Origin: Pseudarthrobacter enclensis
GTDB taxonomy: Bacteria > Actinomycetota > Actinomycetes > Actinomycetales > Micrococcaceae
DNA: 64,000 nucleotides
Reading direction: 5' to 3'
Assembly: GCF_030811655.1 (NCBI RefSeq)
Contig: NZ_JAUSRE010000021.1
Coordinates: 1-64,000, forward strand
Shown piece by piece: positions 50,253 to 59,284 of this stretch; positions within the stretch are counted from its first letter, which is position 1, and each line of letters begins with the position of its first letter. A program made the position numbers and the translations under genes. The notes beneath the pieces are model-generated. The model was given only the letters and a program-made list of their open reading frames with translations. It was not told the DNA's origin and searched no databases.

Positions 50253-51871
50253 TGTTCGGCAGCAAGACCAAGCACCAGCGCACACCGGCCCCAACGACGA
50301 AGCTCGCCCCCGCGGTCGCCCGCCGCCCGGGCCTGCGGGGCTGGCGCGGCCGCGGACAGGGCGAAGCCGTCTACGTCACCGCCGCCGACGAATGGCGCGG
50401 CACCTCCGTCCAGGTCTGCGGTCTCTGGCCATTCGTGGGCGGGTCCGGCACCCCGATCCTGGGAGTGCCGATCGGCGTTCACACCGACACCGGAGCGCCC
50501 TTCGGGGCCGATCCCATCAGCTGGTTCATGCACGGCATGATCAACAACCCCTCCATGTTCGTCCTCGGCCTGCCGCACTATGGCAAGTCCACCCTTGTTC
50601 GGCACATCGTCCTGGGACTGGCAGGCCGGAGCATCAACCCGTTGATCCTCGGTGACCTGAAACCGGACTACGTTGACCTGATCGAAGCCCTCGGCGGGCA
50701 GGTCATCAGCCTGGGCCCTGGCCGCGGCCACTTGAACGTCCTGGACCCCGGTGAAGCCACGGGAGCCGCCGTCAGGCTGCTCGCCTCGGCCGAGGAGCAC
50801 CGGGCCAAGGCGAACCGGACCCTGAACGATCCAGAGGGCGACCAGGCCGCGGCCGCGCAGCTGCTCGCTGCAGCGGCGAAGGCGGAGAAGCTGGCCGAAC
50901 AGCTGATGGCCGACTCGCACAACCGGCGCCTGAACATGATCACCGCGCTGATCACCATCGTGCGCAACGCCAAGCCCAGCGCCCACGAGGAATCCCTGAT
51001 CGACCGGGCCCTGCACATCCTGGACGAACGCCTGGACCGCGTGCCCCTCATCGGGGACCTGATCGAGGTCATCAAAGACGCCCCCGACGAGCTGCGCGCG
51101 ATCGCCCTGGACCGTGGCGACATGAGCCGCTACCTCGACGCGACAGACCAGCTGCGCCAGTCGCTGTACTCCCTCGACGGCTCGGGCCGATTCTCCGACA
51201 TGTTCTCCAAACCCACCGACCAGCCGATGGACCTGACCAAACCCGTGGTCTTCGACCTCTCAGGAATCTCCGACACCCAGCGAGACATCCAAGCGGCCTG
51301 CCTGCTGGCCTGCTGGTCAACAGGGTTCGCCACCGTCCAGGTCGCCCACACCCTGGCCGACGCCGGCCTGGAGCCGCGCCGCAACTACTTCGTCGTCATG
51401 GACGAACTCTGGCGGGCCCTGCGCTCCGGCGAGGGCATGGTCGACCGGGTCGACTCACTCACCCGGCTCAACCGTACCGAAGGCGTCGGGCAGGCAATGA
51501 TCACGCACACCATGAGCGACCTCGAAGCCCTGCCCACCGAATCCGAACGGATGAAAGCCCGCGGATTCGTCGAACGCTCCGGCATGGTCGTCTGCGGCGC
51601 GCTCCCCGGAGCCGAAATGGAAAAACTCAACAAAGCCGTCACCCTCTCCCGGGCCGAACAAGCCCGCCTCATCTCCTGGGCTGACCCGGGGTCATGGACC
51701 GACGTCGGCGGATCCCGCAAACGGGTCCGCCCGGGCCTGGGCAAATTCCTCTTCAAAGTCGGCGGCCGCCCCGGAATCCCCGTCGCCTTGAAGCTAACCA
51801 GCGTCGAAAAATCGCTCCACGATACAAACAAGCGCTGGACGATCAGCCGGAACGGCGAAGGGGACAACTGA
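50252..51871 (+). CDS. VirB4-like transfer ATPase
   Basis: 539-aa cytoplasmic ATPase energising the T4SS. Walker A is VLGLPHYGKSTLVRHIVLGL near residue 106; Walker B is NYFVVMDELWRALRSGEGMV near 381, with the conserved DE followed by W. An 'Arg finger' region ERSGMVVCGALPGAEMEKLN follows. An Ala-rich helical insertion (about residues 180-230) is typical of the TraE/VirB4 C-terminal domain. Start overlaps the SCO6880 gene stop (TGATG). Confidence 0.88.
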   Translation: MFGSKTKHQRTPAPTTKLAPAVARRPGLRGWRGRGQGEAVYVTAADEWRGTSVQVCGLWPFVGGSGTPILGVPIGVHTDTGAPFGADPISWFMHGMINNPSMFVLGLPHYGKSTLVRHIVLGLAGRSINPLILGDLKPDYVDLIEALGGQVISLGPGRGHLNVLDPGEATGAAVRLLASAEEHRAKANRTLNDPEGDQAAAAQLLAAAAKAEKLAEQLMADSHNRRLNMITALITIVRNAKPSAHEESLIDRALHILDERLDRVPLIGDLIEVIKDAPDELRAIALDRGDMSRYLDATDQLRQSLYSLDGSGRFSDMFSKPTDQPMDLTKPVVFDLSGISDTQRDIQAACLLACWSTGFATVQVAHTLADAGLEPRRNYFVVMDELWRALRSGEGMVDRVDSLTRLNRTEGVGQAMITHTMSDLEALPTESERMKARGFVERSGMVVCGALPGAEMEKLNKAVTLSRAEQARLISWADPGSWTDVGGSRKRVRPGLGKFLFKVGGRPGIPVALKLTSVEKSLHDTNKRWTISRNGEGDN

Positions 51872-53640
51872 TGGGTGCGCCAAGCAGCGGCAAGCGTTCG
51901 GCGATGGATGGCGAAACCATCCTGCTCTGGGTCTTCATCACCGTCGTGGTGCTCGGTGTCGGCTCAGTGGCCGGTGCCGTTCACCTCGGGTCGCTCCTGT
52001 CCAAGGATGGCCAGCAGCTGCCAGTGAACCCGTTTGAACTGGTCTTCGGCCTGCTCTCGCACAAGGTCACGTGGCCGGCGGCCGCCACCTGGGTACTGGT
52101 CAGCTTCGGCGTCCTCATCGTCGTCGTGGCCGTTCTGGTGGTCCGTGCGGTGCTGCGGAAACGGTCCAAGCGTTCCCGGGTGGACGCCGCTGCCCCGCAC
52201 ATGGCCAAAGAGCGGGACCTGCGCGCTCTGAGCCTGCGCGGGGCCACTGCCACGGCCGAACGTCTCGGAGTTAAGGGCTCACCGGGTGTCCCGGTAGGCA
52301 AGACGGTTCTGGGCGGGCAGATGGTCTACGGGTCCTGGGAAGACATGCACATCGACATCTGGGGACCCAGGACGGGCAAGACCACGTCACGGGCGATCCC
52401 TGCGATCCTGGCCGCCCCGGGAGCGGCGCTGGTGACCTCAAACAAGCGGGACATCGTTGATGGAACGCGCGACGTCCGCGCCGCCGAGGGCCCGGTCTGG
52501 GTCTTCGACCCGCAGTCCGTCGCCCTCGAGGAACCCTCCTGGTGGTGGAACCCCCTGTCCTACGTCACGGACGAGGTGAAAGCGGCACGCCTGGCAGATC
52601 ACTTCGCGGCCGGCTCCCGCGGCCCGGACGCCAAAACGGACGCCTACTTCGACCCAGCCGGCCAGGATCTCCTCGCCGGGCTCCTGCTCGCCGCGGCCCT
52701 CGACGGCCGCCCGATCACACAGGTCCACACCTGGCTGACCCGTCCCGCTGAGGATGAAGCAGTGGACATCCTCAAGGCGCACGGCTTCACCCAGACCGCG
52801 AACGCCGTCGGCGGCGTCATCAACGCCCCCGAGAAACAGCGCGGCGGCGTGTACGGCACGGCACTGCAGATGGCCTCCTGCCTCACCAACCGCCGAGTCG
52901 CGCGCTGGGTAACACCCCAAGGCGACAAGGACCAGCGGCCACAGTTCGACCCCGCGGAATTTATCCGGTCCAAGGGGACGCTGTACAGCCTGTCCAAGGA
53001 AGGCAAAGGAACCGCGGGCCCCTTGGTCACCGCCCTGACCGTGGCCACGGTCGAAGCCGCCGAAGAACTCGCCGTCCACTCGCCCGGAGGCCGGCTGGCC
53101 ACACCCATGGTCGGTGTTCTGGACGAAGCAGCCAACGTCTGCCGCTGGCGCGAACTGCCGAACCTCTACAGCCACTACGGCTCCCGCGGCATCGTCCTGA
53201 TGACCATCCTCCAGTCCTGGTCCCAAGGCGTCGAAGTGTGGGGCCGCGACGGGATGCGCAAACTCTGGTCCGCCTCCAACATCAAGGTCTACGGCGGAGG
53301 TGTTGCCGAAGCCGAGTTCCTGAACGAGCTCGCCCAGCTGGTGGGGGAGTACCGGTACTCCAACATGACCAGAAGCCGATCCAAACAAGGCACCTCCTAC
53401 AGCCACGACGACGACCGCAAAGAACGCACCCTGGACGTCTCCGACCTGGCAGCGTTTCCTCGCGGCCGAGCCATCATGTTCGCCTCAGGCGCCCCTGCGG
53501 CGCTGCTCGAAACTGTGCCTTGGATGAGCGGTTCGCAGGCGGATGCGGTACGGGCCTCCATCGCCGCACACGATCCCGCAAGCAAGCCGGCGGCAGCGGC
53601 CGGGAACCGTTGGATCGCCGCGGGTGCCTCCAATGAGTGA
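51871..53640 (+). CDS. VirD4/TraG-type coupling protein
   Basis: 589-aa coupling protein linking relaxase-DNA to the channel. Two N-terminal helices (ETILLWVFITVVVLGVGSVA; AAATWVLVSFGVLIVVVAVL) are followed by the motor: HIDIWGPRTGKTTSRAIPAI (Walker A near residue 165), TPMVGVLDEAANVCRWRELP (Walker B near 416) and GIVLMTILQSWSQGVEVWG. Start at ATG 51871 overlaps the previous stop codon. The frame remains open upstream within virB4 but that is antisense-type noise. Confidence 0.9.
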   Translation: MGAPSSGKRSAMDGETILLWVFITVVVLGVGSVAGAVHLGSLLSKDGQQLPVNPFELVFGLLSHKVTWPAAATWVLVSFGVLIVVVAVLVVRAVLRKRSKRSRVDAAAPHMAKERDLRALSLRGATATAERLGVKGSPGVPVGKTVLGGQMVYGSWEDMHIDIWGPRTGKTTSRAIPAILAAPGAALVTSNKRDIVDGTRDVRAAEGPVWVFDPQSVALEEPSWWWNPLSYVTDEVKAARLADHFAAGSRGPDAKTDAYFDPAGQDLLAGLLLAAALDGRPITQVHTWLTRPAEDEAVDILKAHGFTQTANAVGGVINAPEKQRGGVYGTALQMASCLTNRRVARWVTPQGDKDQRPQFDPAEFIRSKGTLYSLSKEGKGTAGPLVTALTVATVEAAEELAVHSPGGRLATPMVGVLDEAANVCRWRELPNLYSHYGSRGIVLMTILQSWSQGVEVWGRDGMRKLWSASNIKVYGGGVAEAEFLNELAQLVGEYRYSNMTRSRSKQGTSYSHDDDRKERTLDVSDLAAFPRGRAIMFASGAPAALLETVPWMSGSQADAVRASIAAHDPASKPAAAAGNRWIAAGASNE

Positions 53641-54058
53641 AGGCCTGGGGGAGTGGGACGATGAGCTCGAGGTCACCGCACTCCCCACCGAGCCGGCCGA
53701 CGAGGAGGACTCGGACGCCCCTGAGCTGTTCTACCCCAACGTCGCCGAATTCGTCAGCGGCAAGCTAGCCACCAGCTACCGCCGGCAAATCAACGTCCAA
53801 GGCGGCGTAACCTGGTGCCCGCAATGGTGGAAACACGCCGAAGCGATCAGCCGCCTCGAAGCGCTCTGGCGCGCCTGGGAATTCCTTCGCCTGGACGGCA
53901 CCACTGGAATGAGCGTTTGGTGGCGCGACCACGCAGACCACCACATGTCAGTCCTGCTCTCAACCGACGGGCCGTTCAAAGGCTGCACCCCAGACGACGG
54001 CCACCGCTCCAAACTCGCCCCCTTACCCTGCGAGGAACCGCCCGCCGGGCTGTTCTGA
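53633..54058 (+). CDS. DUF4913 family protein
   Basis: 141-aa protein. ELFYPNVAEFVSGKLATSYR, then VTWCPQWWKHAEAISRLEAL, WRAWEFLRLDGTTGMSVWWR and DHADHHMSVLLSTDGPFKGC are the defining blocks of DUF4913, a family found at the end of actinobacterial conjugation operons. The Trp/His/Cys content suggests a compact, perhaps metal-binding fold. It overlaps the VirD4 gene by 8 bp and probably assists coupling or substrate loading. Confidence 0.82.
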   Translation: MSEGLGEWDDELEVTALPTEPADEEDSDAPELFYPNVAEFVSGKLATSYRRQINVQGGVTWCPQWWKHAEAISRLEALWRAWEFLRLDGTTGMSVWWRDHADHHMSVLLSTDGPFKGCTPDDGHRSKLAPLPCEEPPAGLF

Positions 54059-54119
54059 CCGGATGCTATTAGCAACGCCCAAGGCGACCACGCGGGCTGT
54101 CCATAGTTGGGGTCAATCC

Positions 54120-54188
54120 GGGTTATCCACGGCTGGAACCGGGAGCCATCGGGAAAGCTCCCTCAACAGCGGTAGCGGTGGATAACCC
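54120..54188. repeat. Nested hairpin with inverted DnaA-box-like arms
   Basis: GGGTTATCCAC (54120-54130) pairs with GTGGATAACCC (54178-54188); inside lies GGGAGC (54141-54146)/GCTCCC (54157-54162). The arms contain TTATCCAC, eight of nine bases of the DnaA box. It follows the transfer operon and precedes the ABC-3C system. The rest of 54059-54322 shows nothing else. Confidence 0.6.
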
Positions 54189-54322
54189 ATCAGGATTGTC
54201 CCCGGCTGTGGGCAGAGGCGAACCCGTCACGTATTGCAGCGCATCACGGCGACGCGCCTTGGTCTGTAAATTCAGTCCGATGCAGGGGTGGGTTCAGACG
54301 ACACCGCGGAATATGTCGCCTC

Positions 54323-55393
54323 ATGCGTTGTAGATATGCTGATGCTATTGAGGGATTTGGGGGCCGGTTGTTAGATCAGATTGCTGTTGTGGGTTCCGGC
54401 GACGTCGATTTCAGGTTCCTTGAAACGCGGTTCGGCGGCCCCGCAGGTGCCCGAGATGCGTTCGAACGACTTGTGGCGGATATTGTTGGGATCGTTCATC
54501 CCGATGTCCAGGAGGTTCAAGCGAACCCGGGCGACTGGGGTATTGACGCCTACGTCGGCGACCTCGGGCAAGACGGTGAAGTCCATATCTGGCAGTCAAA
54601 GTATTTCATCCACGGATTCGGTAAGACGCAGCAGGGTGATGTCCGAGACTCGTACAATGCGGCCCGCAAGGCTGCCCAGGAGAACGGCTACAAGATCGCG
54701 TCCTGGACGCTCTGCGTCCCCTGCGAACTGGATGGTCCGATGCTTACCTGGTGGGAAGGGTGGAAAAAGCGAACGTCCAAGGCCCACGACCTCACAGTGA
54801 GCCTGCAGACCGCTGGGCGGCTGCGACGCCGACTTCAGGCACCGGCCGCCGCGGGTGTTCGGAACCTCTACTTCTCACCCATATTTACGCTGCCGCAGGC
54901 ACGTCCTGACCTCGAAGAGCCCCGGGGACTGGAGGAACTTGCCGATGACAGCAAATACGACGGCGCTCTCTTCGTGCTGCAGATGGACGAAGCCGGATTA
55001 CCCGAAACCTTCGCTGCCCGAGAGGCGTTCTTCAACGCCGAGATCTTGGAGCGCGAGATCACCGACAAGGGCATTCAGCCAGAAATCTCGGCGCTCTCGA
55101 CGTGGCGTGTGCGGGTTTCATCGACCTGGTCGACAGCCTTCAACACGGCATGTCAGATTTCGACGGACCGGCGCTTACCACAACTGTATAGCGAGGTATT
55201 GGAGAGGATCGAGACTAGCCATGCTCAAGAGGCCGCCAGCCTCCGGGCACACGTCCTTCATGGTGTTGGCCTTCTTCATCAAGCCGTAGACAACGGCCGC
55301 GCAGGATGGGTTCGGGACTGGCGTGACATCGCCAAAAACCACCGTGCAGCTACGTCGAACAGAACTTCCGACCCAAACAACGGCGAAGGATAA
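54323..55393 (+). CDS. ABC-3C effector with restriction-endonuclease-like domain
   Basis: 356-aa first gene of a three-gene set. At about residues 40-100 there is an Mrr-like nuclease core: FERLVADIVGIVHPDVQEVQ, WGIDAYVGDLGQDGEVHIWQ, then SKYF, giving the D...QxK version of PD-(D/E)xK (Asp near 73, Gln-Ser-Lys near 88-91). The remainder is helical and unmatched. ABC-3C systems pair such an effector with a middle component and a Rad50-like ATPase and are predicted to act against foreign DNA. The start is uncertain: ATG 54323 has no good ribosome binding site, and the nuclease domain would survive a start as late as about 54390. Confidence 0.75.
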   Translation: MRCRYADAIEGFGGRLLDQIAVVGSGDVDFRFLETRFGGPAGARDAFERLVADIVGIVHPDVQEVQANPGDWGIDAYVGDLGQDGEVHIWQSKYFIHGFGKTQQGDVRDSYNAARKAAQENGYKIASWTLCVPCELDGPMLTWWEGWKKRTSKAHDLTVSLQTAGRLRRRLQAPAAAGVRNLYFSPIFTLPQARPDLEEPRGLEELADDSKYDGALFVLQMDEAGLPETFAAREAFFNAEILEREITDKGIQPEISALSTWRVRVSSTWSTAFNTACQISTDRRLPQLYSEVLERIETSHAQEAASLRAHVLHGVGLLHQAVDNGRAGWVRDWRDIAKNHRAATSNRTSDPNNGEG

Positions 55394-55398
55394 GGGGG

Positions 55399-56013
55399 AT
55401 GAGGAACGTGAGCGCCCAGGCTGCCCCCGACGATAACGCAGCATCGACACTGCGCGCGGAGACCATACCCGCCTTTCGGATGGCCCAGATTATGCTTGTG
55501 CTGGTGGGCGCAAAGGCCCAGGGAAGCAAGTTGGATCTCGAGCGGCTTTCGGTGATTGAGTTCCTATCGGCAAACCCGTTCCTCGTGGTGGACGAAGATT
55601 CTCCTGCTTCTAATCAGCTACGGCTGCAAGGATTTGGTCGCCACTCCATCACCTACGCCTCACCGAGCCAGCGCTTCGTTTCCCGGCGCGAACGGGTGAC
55701 TTCGGACATCGCCCAACTAGTCGCTTTCGGACTTGTGCAACTCACCGTACACGAGGGGCAGAGAGTCTTCACCGTCACCGAATCGGGACAGCAAGCAGCG
55801 GACAGTCTCTACTCCGTATACGCGGACGCATACCGGCTCAGTGTTGCGACGGTTACTCCTATTGTGATGAAGCTGTCTTCACCGAAAATGCGGGAGCGCC
55901 TCGAAACATGGCTTCGGGTAGACCCAGTCCTCTTTGACCTCTTCGACAGTCCGACAATGGACGAGTTCGAGTCTGAAGCCTCCGGGCTCCCACCGCGCGA
56001 CATGCTCTTCTAG
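55399..56013 (+). CDS. ABC-3C middle component
   Basis: 204-aa protein with the hallmarks of the middle component of ABC-three-component systems: a helical start (PAFRMAQIMLVLVGAKAQGS), KLDLERLSVIEFLSANPFLV, then SQRFVSRRERVTSDIAQLVA and a winged-helix-like LVQLTVHEGQRVFTVTESGQ. It likely bridges the ATPase and the effector. ATG 55399 has a GGATAAGGGGG site and lies 5 bp after the effector stop; the ATPase gene follows after 15 bp. Confidence 0.78.
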   Translation: MRNVSAQAAPDDNAASTLRAETIPAFRMAQIMLVLVGAKAQGSKLDLERLSVIEFLSANPFLVVDEDSPASNQLRLQGFGRHSITYASPSQRFVSRRERVTSDIAQLVAFGLVQLTVHEGQRVFTVTESGQQAADSLYSVYADAYRLSVATVTPIVMKLSSPKMRERLETWLRVDPVLFDLFDSPTMDEFESEASGLPPRDMLF

Positions 56014-56028
56014 GAAACGACGACGCCC

Positions 56029-58059
56029 ATGACGAATCTCCCCGCATTCAACATACGTGCCCTCCGCTTGGTCGGTCCAAAGCACTCGTACCGCGTCGAT
56101 TTCACAGACCCCCATGACCAGGAGTTGGTCCGCCCGCTGTCGATTATCGCCGGCGAGATCAGCACTGGTAAGACCACCGTGCTTGAGTTCATCGACTGGT
56201 GCCTTGGCGCAAAAGAGCACCCCGAACATGATGAGGTGATAGCGAATGTAAGATCCGCTCAGCTCGCCATCGACGTCGTCGGACCGGACACTGACTCCGC
56301 CCAGTACGTCGTTGAGAGAGCGCTTGGCACGAAGACAACGAGCGCCTACCTCTACACCGGTGACCTCGACACTATGTCTGGCACCCCAGTCCGATCCTTC
56401 ACATCCGAACCCTCCGACGCAGAGTCTCTATCCCACTACCTCTTGCAACTGTGTGGCCTCAGTGGACTCCGCCTGGACCAGTCGCCGACTCAGGCAGACT
56501 CGAAAACCAACGCATTGAGCTTCAGAGACCTGCAGCCGCTTTGGTTTCTCACTAACCGGAGGCTTGACAACGGCGACCTCGCGTACGAAAGACAACCGCC
56601 TCGTTCGATCAAGCTCAACCAAGTCGTGAATATCCTATTCGGCGTATCGGACACCGAGCAGTCGACCCTTTCCCGCGCGGTGGAGGAACTCGGCGCGGAG
56701 GAACGGGAGCTCGCGCGAGCTGTCCAGACACTTCGGACGTTCATGTCAGATGCCGGGTTCACAAGCATCAAGGACATTGACTCCGAGTCGGACCAGCTTA
56801 GAATCCGGATGGCCGAGCTCAACGCACAAAAGCGGGTTATCGACGACAACATTTCCGCCCGCGGTGACTTCACCGCCGAGCTACGGGCGAACTACGCCGA
56901 GAGCGAGAAGCAGGCACAGCGCATCCAGACCGAGCTGCGTGACCGGGACACCCTTGCACGACGGCTTGAACCCCTGCGAGCTCAGTACGCCGATGAAATT
57001 CGTCGACTCGATCTCGTCGCTGAATCGGTGAACCTCTTTGACTCGCTAACCGTGGTGACATGCCCGGCATGCCAAAGCAAGCTCCAATCACAGCCCGAGG
57101 TCGTTGGGAGTGAGTGCTCACTGTGCCACTCCCACTTGACCACAGATATCACCGACGGCCAGAGCGTTCCCGACCTCAGCACTGAACGACGTAGTCTCGT
57201 GCGCCGCCTGAACCAGCTCCTCGCATTCACCCAGGAAGTGCGTGCAGAAGGCGACAAACTTCGGAGGGATCTGGACAACGCCAACGCAGCGGTAAGAGAG
57301 GCACAATCAGCGCTCGACCGTGTCTCCGGCGATATTATCTCGCCCTTCTTGACGCAACGCGACGAAATCCAGCAATCACTCGGCGACACGCACGTTGAGC
57401 TAAAGACGTTGCTCCGAGCACGGCAGATGCTGCTGCAGCTGCAGCAAAAAGAAGTGGAACTCCTCAAGGCATCTGGTGCCCTTAAGGAAGCGAGAGCGCG
57501 CAAAGCGCGATACCTGCAGAATGTCACACCTCGTGATGCGACCCTTTCCACCATCAGTGAACGACTGTTCAAGATCCTTGAAGACTTCGGTTATCCGAAA
57601 GTCAGCCTCGTTCATGTCGATAGATACCTCGTGCCGTTTGTCCGCGGACGCCGCTACGACAAGGTCGGTTCCTCTGGAGCCATGACGCTCATCGCACTCG
57701 CCTGGGAACTCGCGCTCTTCGAGTTGGCGTTCGAGCAGGGGTCAGGTCATCCCGGTTTCGTCATCGTCGACAGCCCTCAGAAGAACCTCGTCCCGGGAGC
57801 TGTCAGCCTCCCGACTCCGCGAGGTTCGGACGATGAGGATGCGGAAGTCGACCAGTTCATCCGAGCACGCAGCCGCAACATCGTGGAAAACATCTACCGC
57901 CACGTCCAAAGCTGGCTCGCCAGGCATGCAGGCGCGCAGATCATTTTCGTCGATAACCAACCTCCGTCGACTGTCAATCAGCACATCGTGGTCCGCTACT
58001 CGCAGAACCCTGATGACCCACCGTATGGTCTCATCGAGAATGAAGACGGTCACGCTTGA
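56029..58059 (+). CDS. ABC-3C Rad50-like ATPase with zinc hook
   Basis: 676-aa SMC/Rad50-type ATPase. Walker A is PLSIIAGEISTGKTTVLEFI near residue 45. Two coiled-coil arms flank a zinc hook with CPAC near 344 and CSLC near 363. The ABC signature region (SSGAMTLIALAWELALFELA) is near 547, and Walker B is FVIVDSPQKNLVPG near 578. The Walker B reads D-S-P-Q where Rad50 has D-E; this is seen in the ABC-3C group, so it is probably not a defect. It would sense DNA or a phage structure and trigger the nuclease encoded two genes upstream. Confidence 0.85.
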   Translation: MTNLPAFNIRALRLVGPKHSYRVDFTDPHDQELVRPLSIIAGEISTGKTTVLEFIDWCLGAKEHPEHDEVIANVRSAQLAIDVVGPDTDSAQYVVERALGTKTTSAYLYTGDLDTMSGTPVRSFTSEPSDAESLSHYLLQLCGLSGLRLDQSPTQADSKTNALSFRDLQPLWFLTNRRLDNGDLAYERQPPRSIKLNQVVNILFGVSDTEQSTLSRAVEELGAEERELARAVQTLRTFMSDAGFTSIKDIDSESDQLRIRMAELNAQKRVIDDNISARGDFTAELRANYAESEKQAQRIQTELRDRDTLARRLEPLRAQYADEIRRLDLVAESVNLFDSLTVVTCPACQSKLQSQPEVVGSECSLCHSHLTTDITDGQSVPDLSTERRSLVRRLNQLLAFTQEVRAEGDKLRRDLDNANAAVREAQSALDRVSGDIISPFLTQRDEIQQSLGDTHVELKTLLRARQMLLQLQQKEVELLKASGALKEARARKARYLQNVTPRDATLSTISERLFKILEDFGYPKVSLVHVDRYLVPFVRGRRYDKVGSSGAMTLIALAWELALFELAFEQGSGHPGFVIVDSPQKNLVPGAVSLPTPRGSDDEDAEVDQFIRARSRNIVENIYRHVQSWLARHAGAQIIFVDNQPPSTVNQHIVVRYSQNPDDPPYGLIENEDGHA

Positions 58060-58322
58060 GGGCAGGGAAAGAGGAATTGTGCCTAGGGGTACCTTCGTAG
58101 CGGCGTCGAAACTTTCAGCTTGCCTGGCCGTCCAAGTGCCCGGAGAATGTCAGACTGGGCCCCAAGACCTGCTCAGTGCACTGTCCGAGTAGCGGCACAA
58201 AGACCCTAACCAGACAGACCTAAGGTGCCCGGCCTGACGTCAGGTTGGGGTGTGCCTGACCTCGATAAGTCCATTACGCCTTGAAACCGCCGCAGATAAG
58301 GCGTGGCGATCAACGGCTGGAT
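58060..58322. other. Gene-free stretch after the ABC-3C system
   Basis: 263 bp with no credible open frame. A short pair CCTGACGTCAGG at 58232-58243 is a 12-bp palindrome just upstream of a CCTGACC repeat; no terminator is obvious. Confidence 0.35.
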
Positions 58323-58532
58323 TCACGATTCTCGGCGGATAGTACGAACCTGCCAGCCGTCCTCCCGGCGGTATGTTCGTCCACCTCTCCCATAGGAGAG
58401 CTTGAGCCGGATGATGCCTTGATCCGAAGCCAAGTCTTCGATTACTCCAGGTCCGATGACTAGGCCGTCATCGAGCACCTCGATCTCATCACCGGGTCTG
58501 ATCCCATTCCAATCGAAGATTTCGAAAGACAT
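58323..58532 (-). CDS. 69-aa protein of unknown function
   Basis: Small acidic-then-basic protein: SFEIFDWNGIRPGDEIEVLD, DGLVIGPGVIEDLASDQGII, RLKLSYGRGGRTYRREDGWQ. The Gly/Asp spacing suggests a small beta-barrel (SH3-like). The start ATG 58532 is 12 nt after GGAGG. No family recognised; it stands alone. Confidence 0.5.
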   Translation of the reverse strand: MSFEIFDWNGIRPGDEIEVLDDGLVIGPGVIEDLASDQGIIRLKLSYGRGGRTYRREDGWQVRTIRRES

Positions 58533-58624
58533 GGCGTTATGAAGCCTCCGTTGATTACTTCGGTAGGGACGTCTAATTCACAGGGAGTTCTTGTACCCGA
58601 AAATGATGGTAGTCGAGGCGGTGA

Positions 58625-59135
58625 CTACCTACGTTTTACTAACGAAAGCAAAGCGGCGGTGACGTTCCGGCGCAGATGGCTCAGCTTGGCAGTGCCGACA
58701 ATTGCGGTGTGCATGCCGGGCGCGTGGGCCGTGAAGCGCAGGGCGGACTCCGCCCAATCCAAGTCCCCTGGATCATGTCCGAGTGCCTGTGCCGTTCCCA
58801 ATTGAGCTCTGCGGAGTGCCCGGTCCGTCGGTCGACGAAACCACCACGGCGCGTTCGCGATCGGGCGCTTGGCGATCATCCCAGTTCGGGCCGCTGGCCG
58901 AGTACGTGTTTGAGATTCTGCTGATCAGCTATGTTGACGCTGGTTCGATGGAACCGAACCGGCTGGAATACACAGTGAAGGCGAAAGGCTCATTGTCACC
59001 GCTGGTGGCCGGCGACACCGATCTTACCGGCAGCGACGGCCTCGTCCAGGGCCTCTTGAAGATCACCACGCCACAGAACCTCGATTGGCAGGAGTGTAGA
59101 TAGAAGATGTCGATCCGATCCGACTGGCATGGCCG
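58625..59135 (-). pseudogene. Decayed aldo/keto reductase
   Basis: Minus-strand remnants of one aldo/keto reductase spread over three frames. In order: SDRIDIFYLHSCQ, then PIEVLWRGDLQEALDEAVAA, then SGDNEPFAFTVYSSRFGSIE, then VNIADQQNLKHVLGQRPELG, and finally the frame at 58625-58879 with KRPIANAPWWF, PGDLDWAESALRF and HTAIVGTAKLSHLRRNV. At least four frame changes are needed, and the N-terminal third with the catalytic Tyr is missing. Clearly non-functional. Confidence 0.8.
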
Positions 59136-59284
59136 CCGATAACCATAAGGAATTTTCGACGCATCAACCGAGGAGGTGCACCCAACAAGGATTGTGGCAG
59201 CACAGCGGATGACAGGCAACTGCGGGAGGTCCCACCGTCGCCTGTCATCCTTTATCATGGGCTAGCTCATTGAGGTGCCGGCAG

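Noticed and set aside
49742..51016. 424-aa minus-strand frame opposite the SCO6880/VirB4 genes
   Set aside because: Antisense of two well-supported transfer genes; Gly/Asp/Val-rich composition typical of third-position GC bias.
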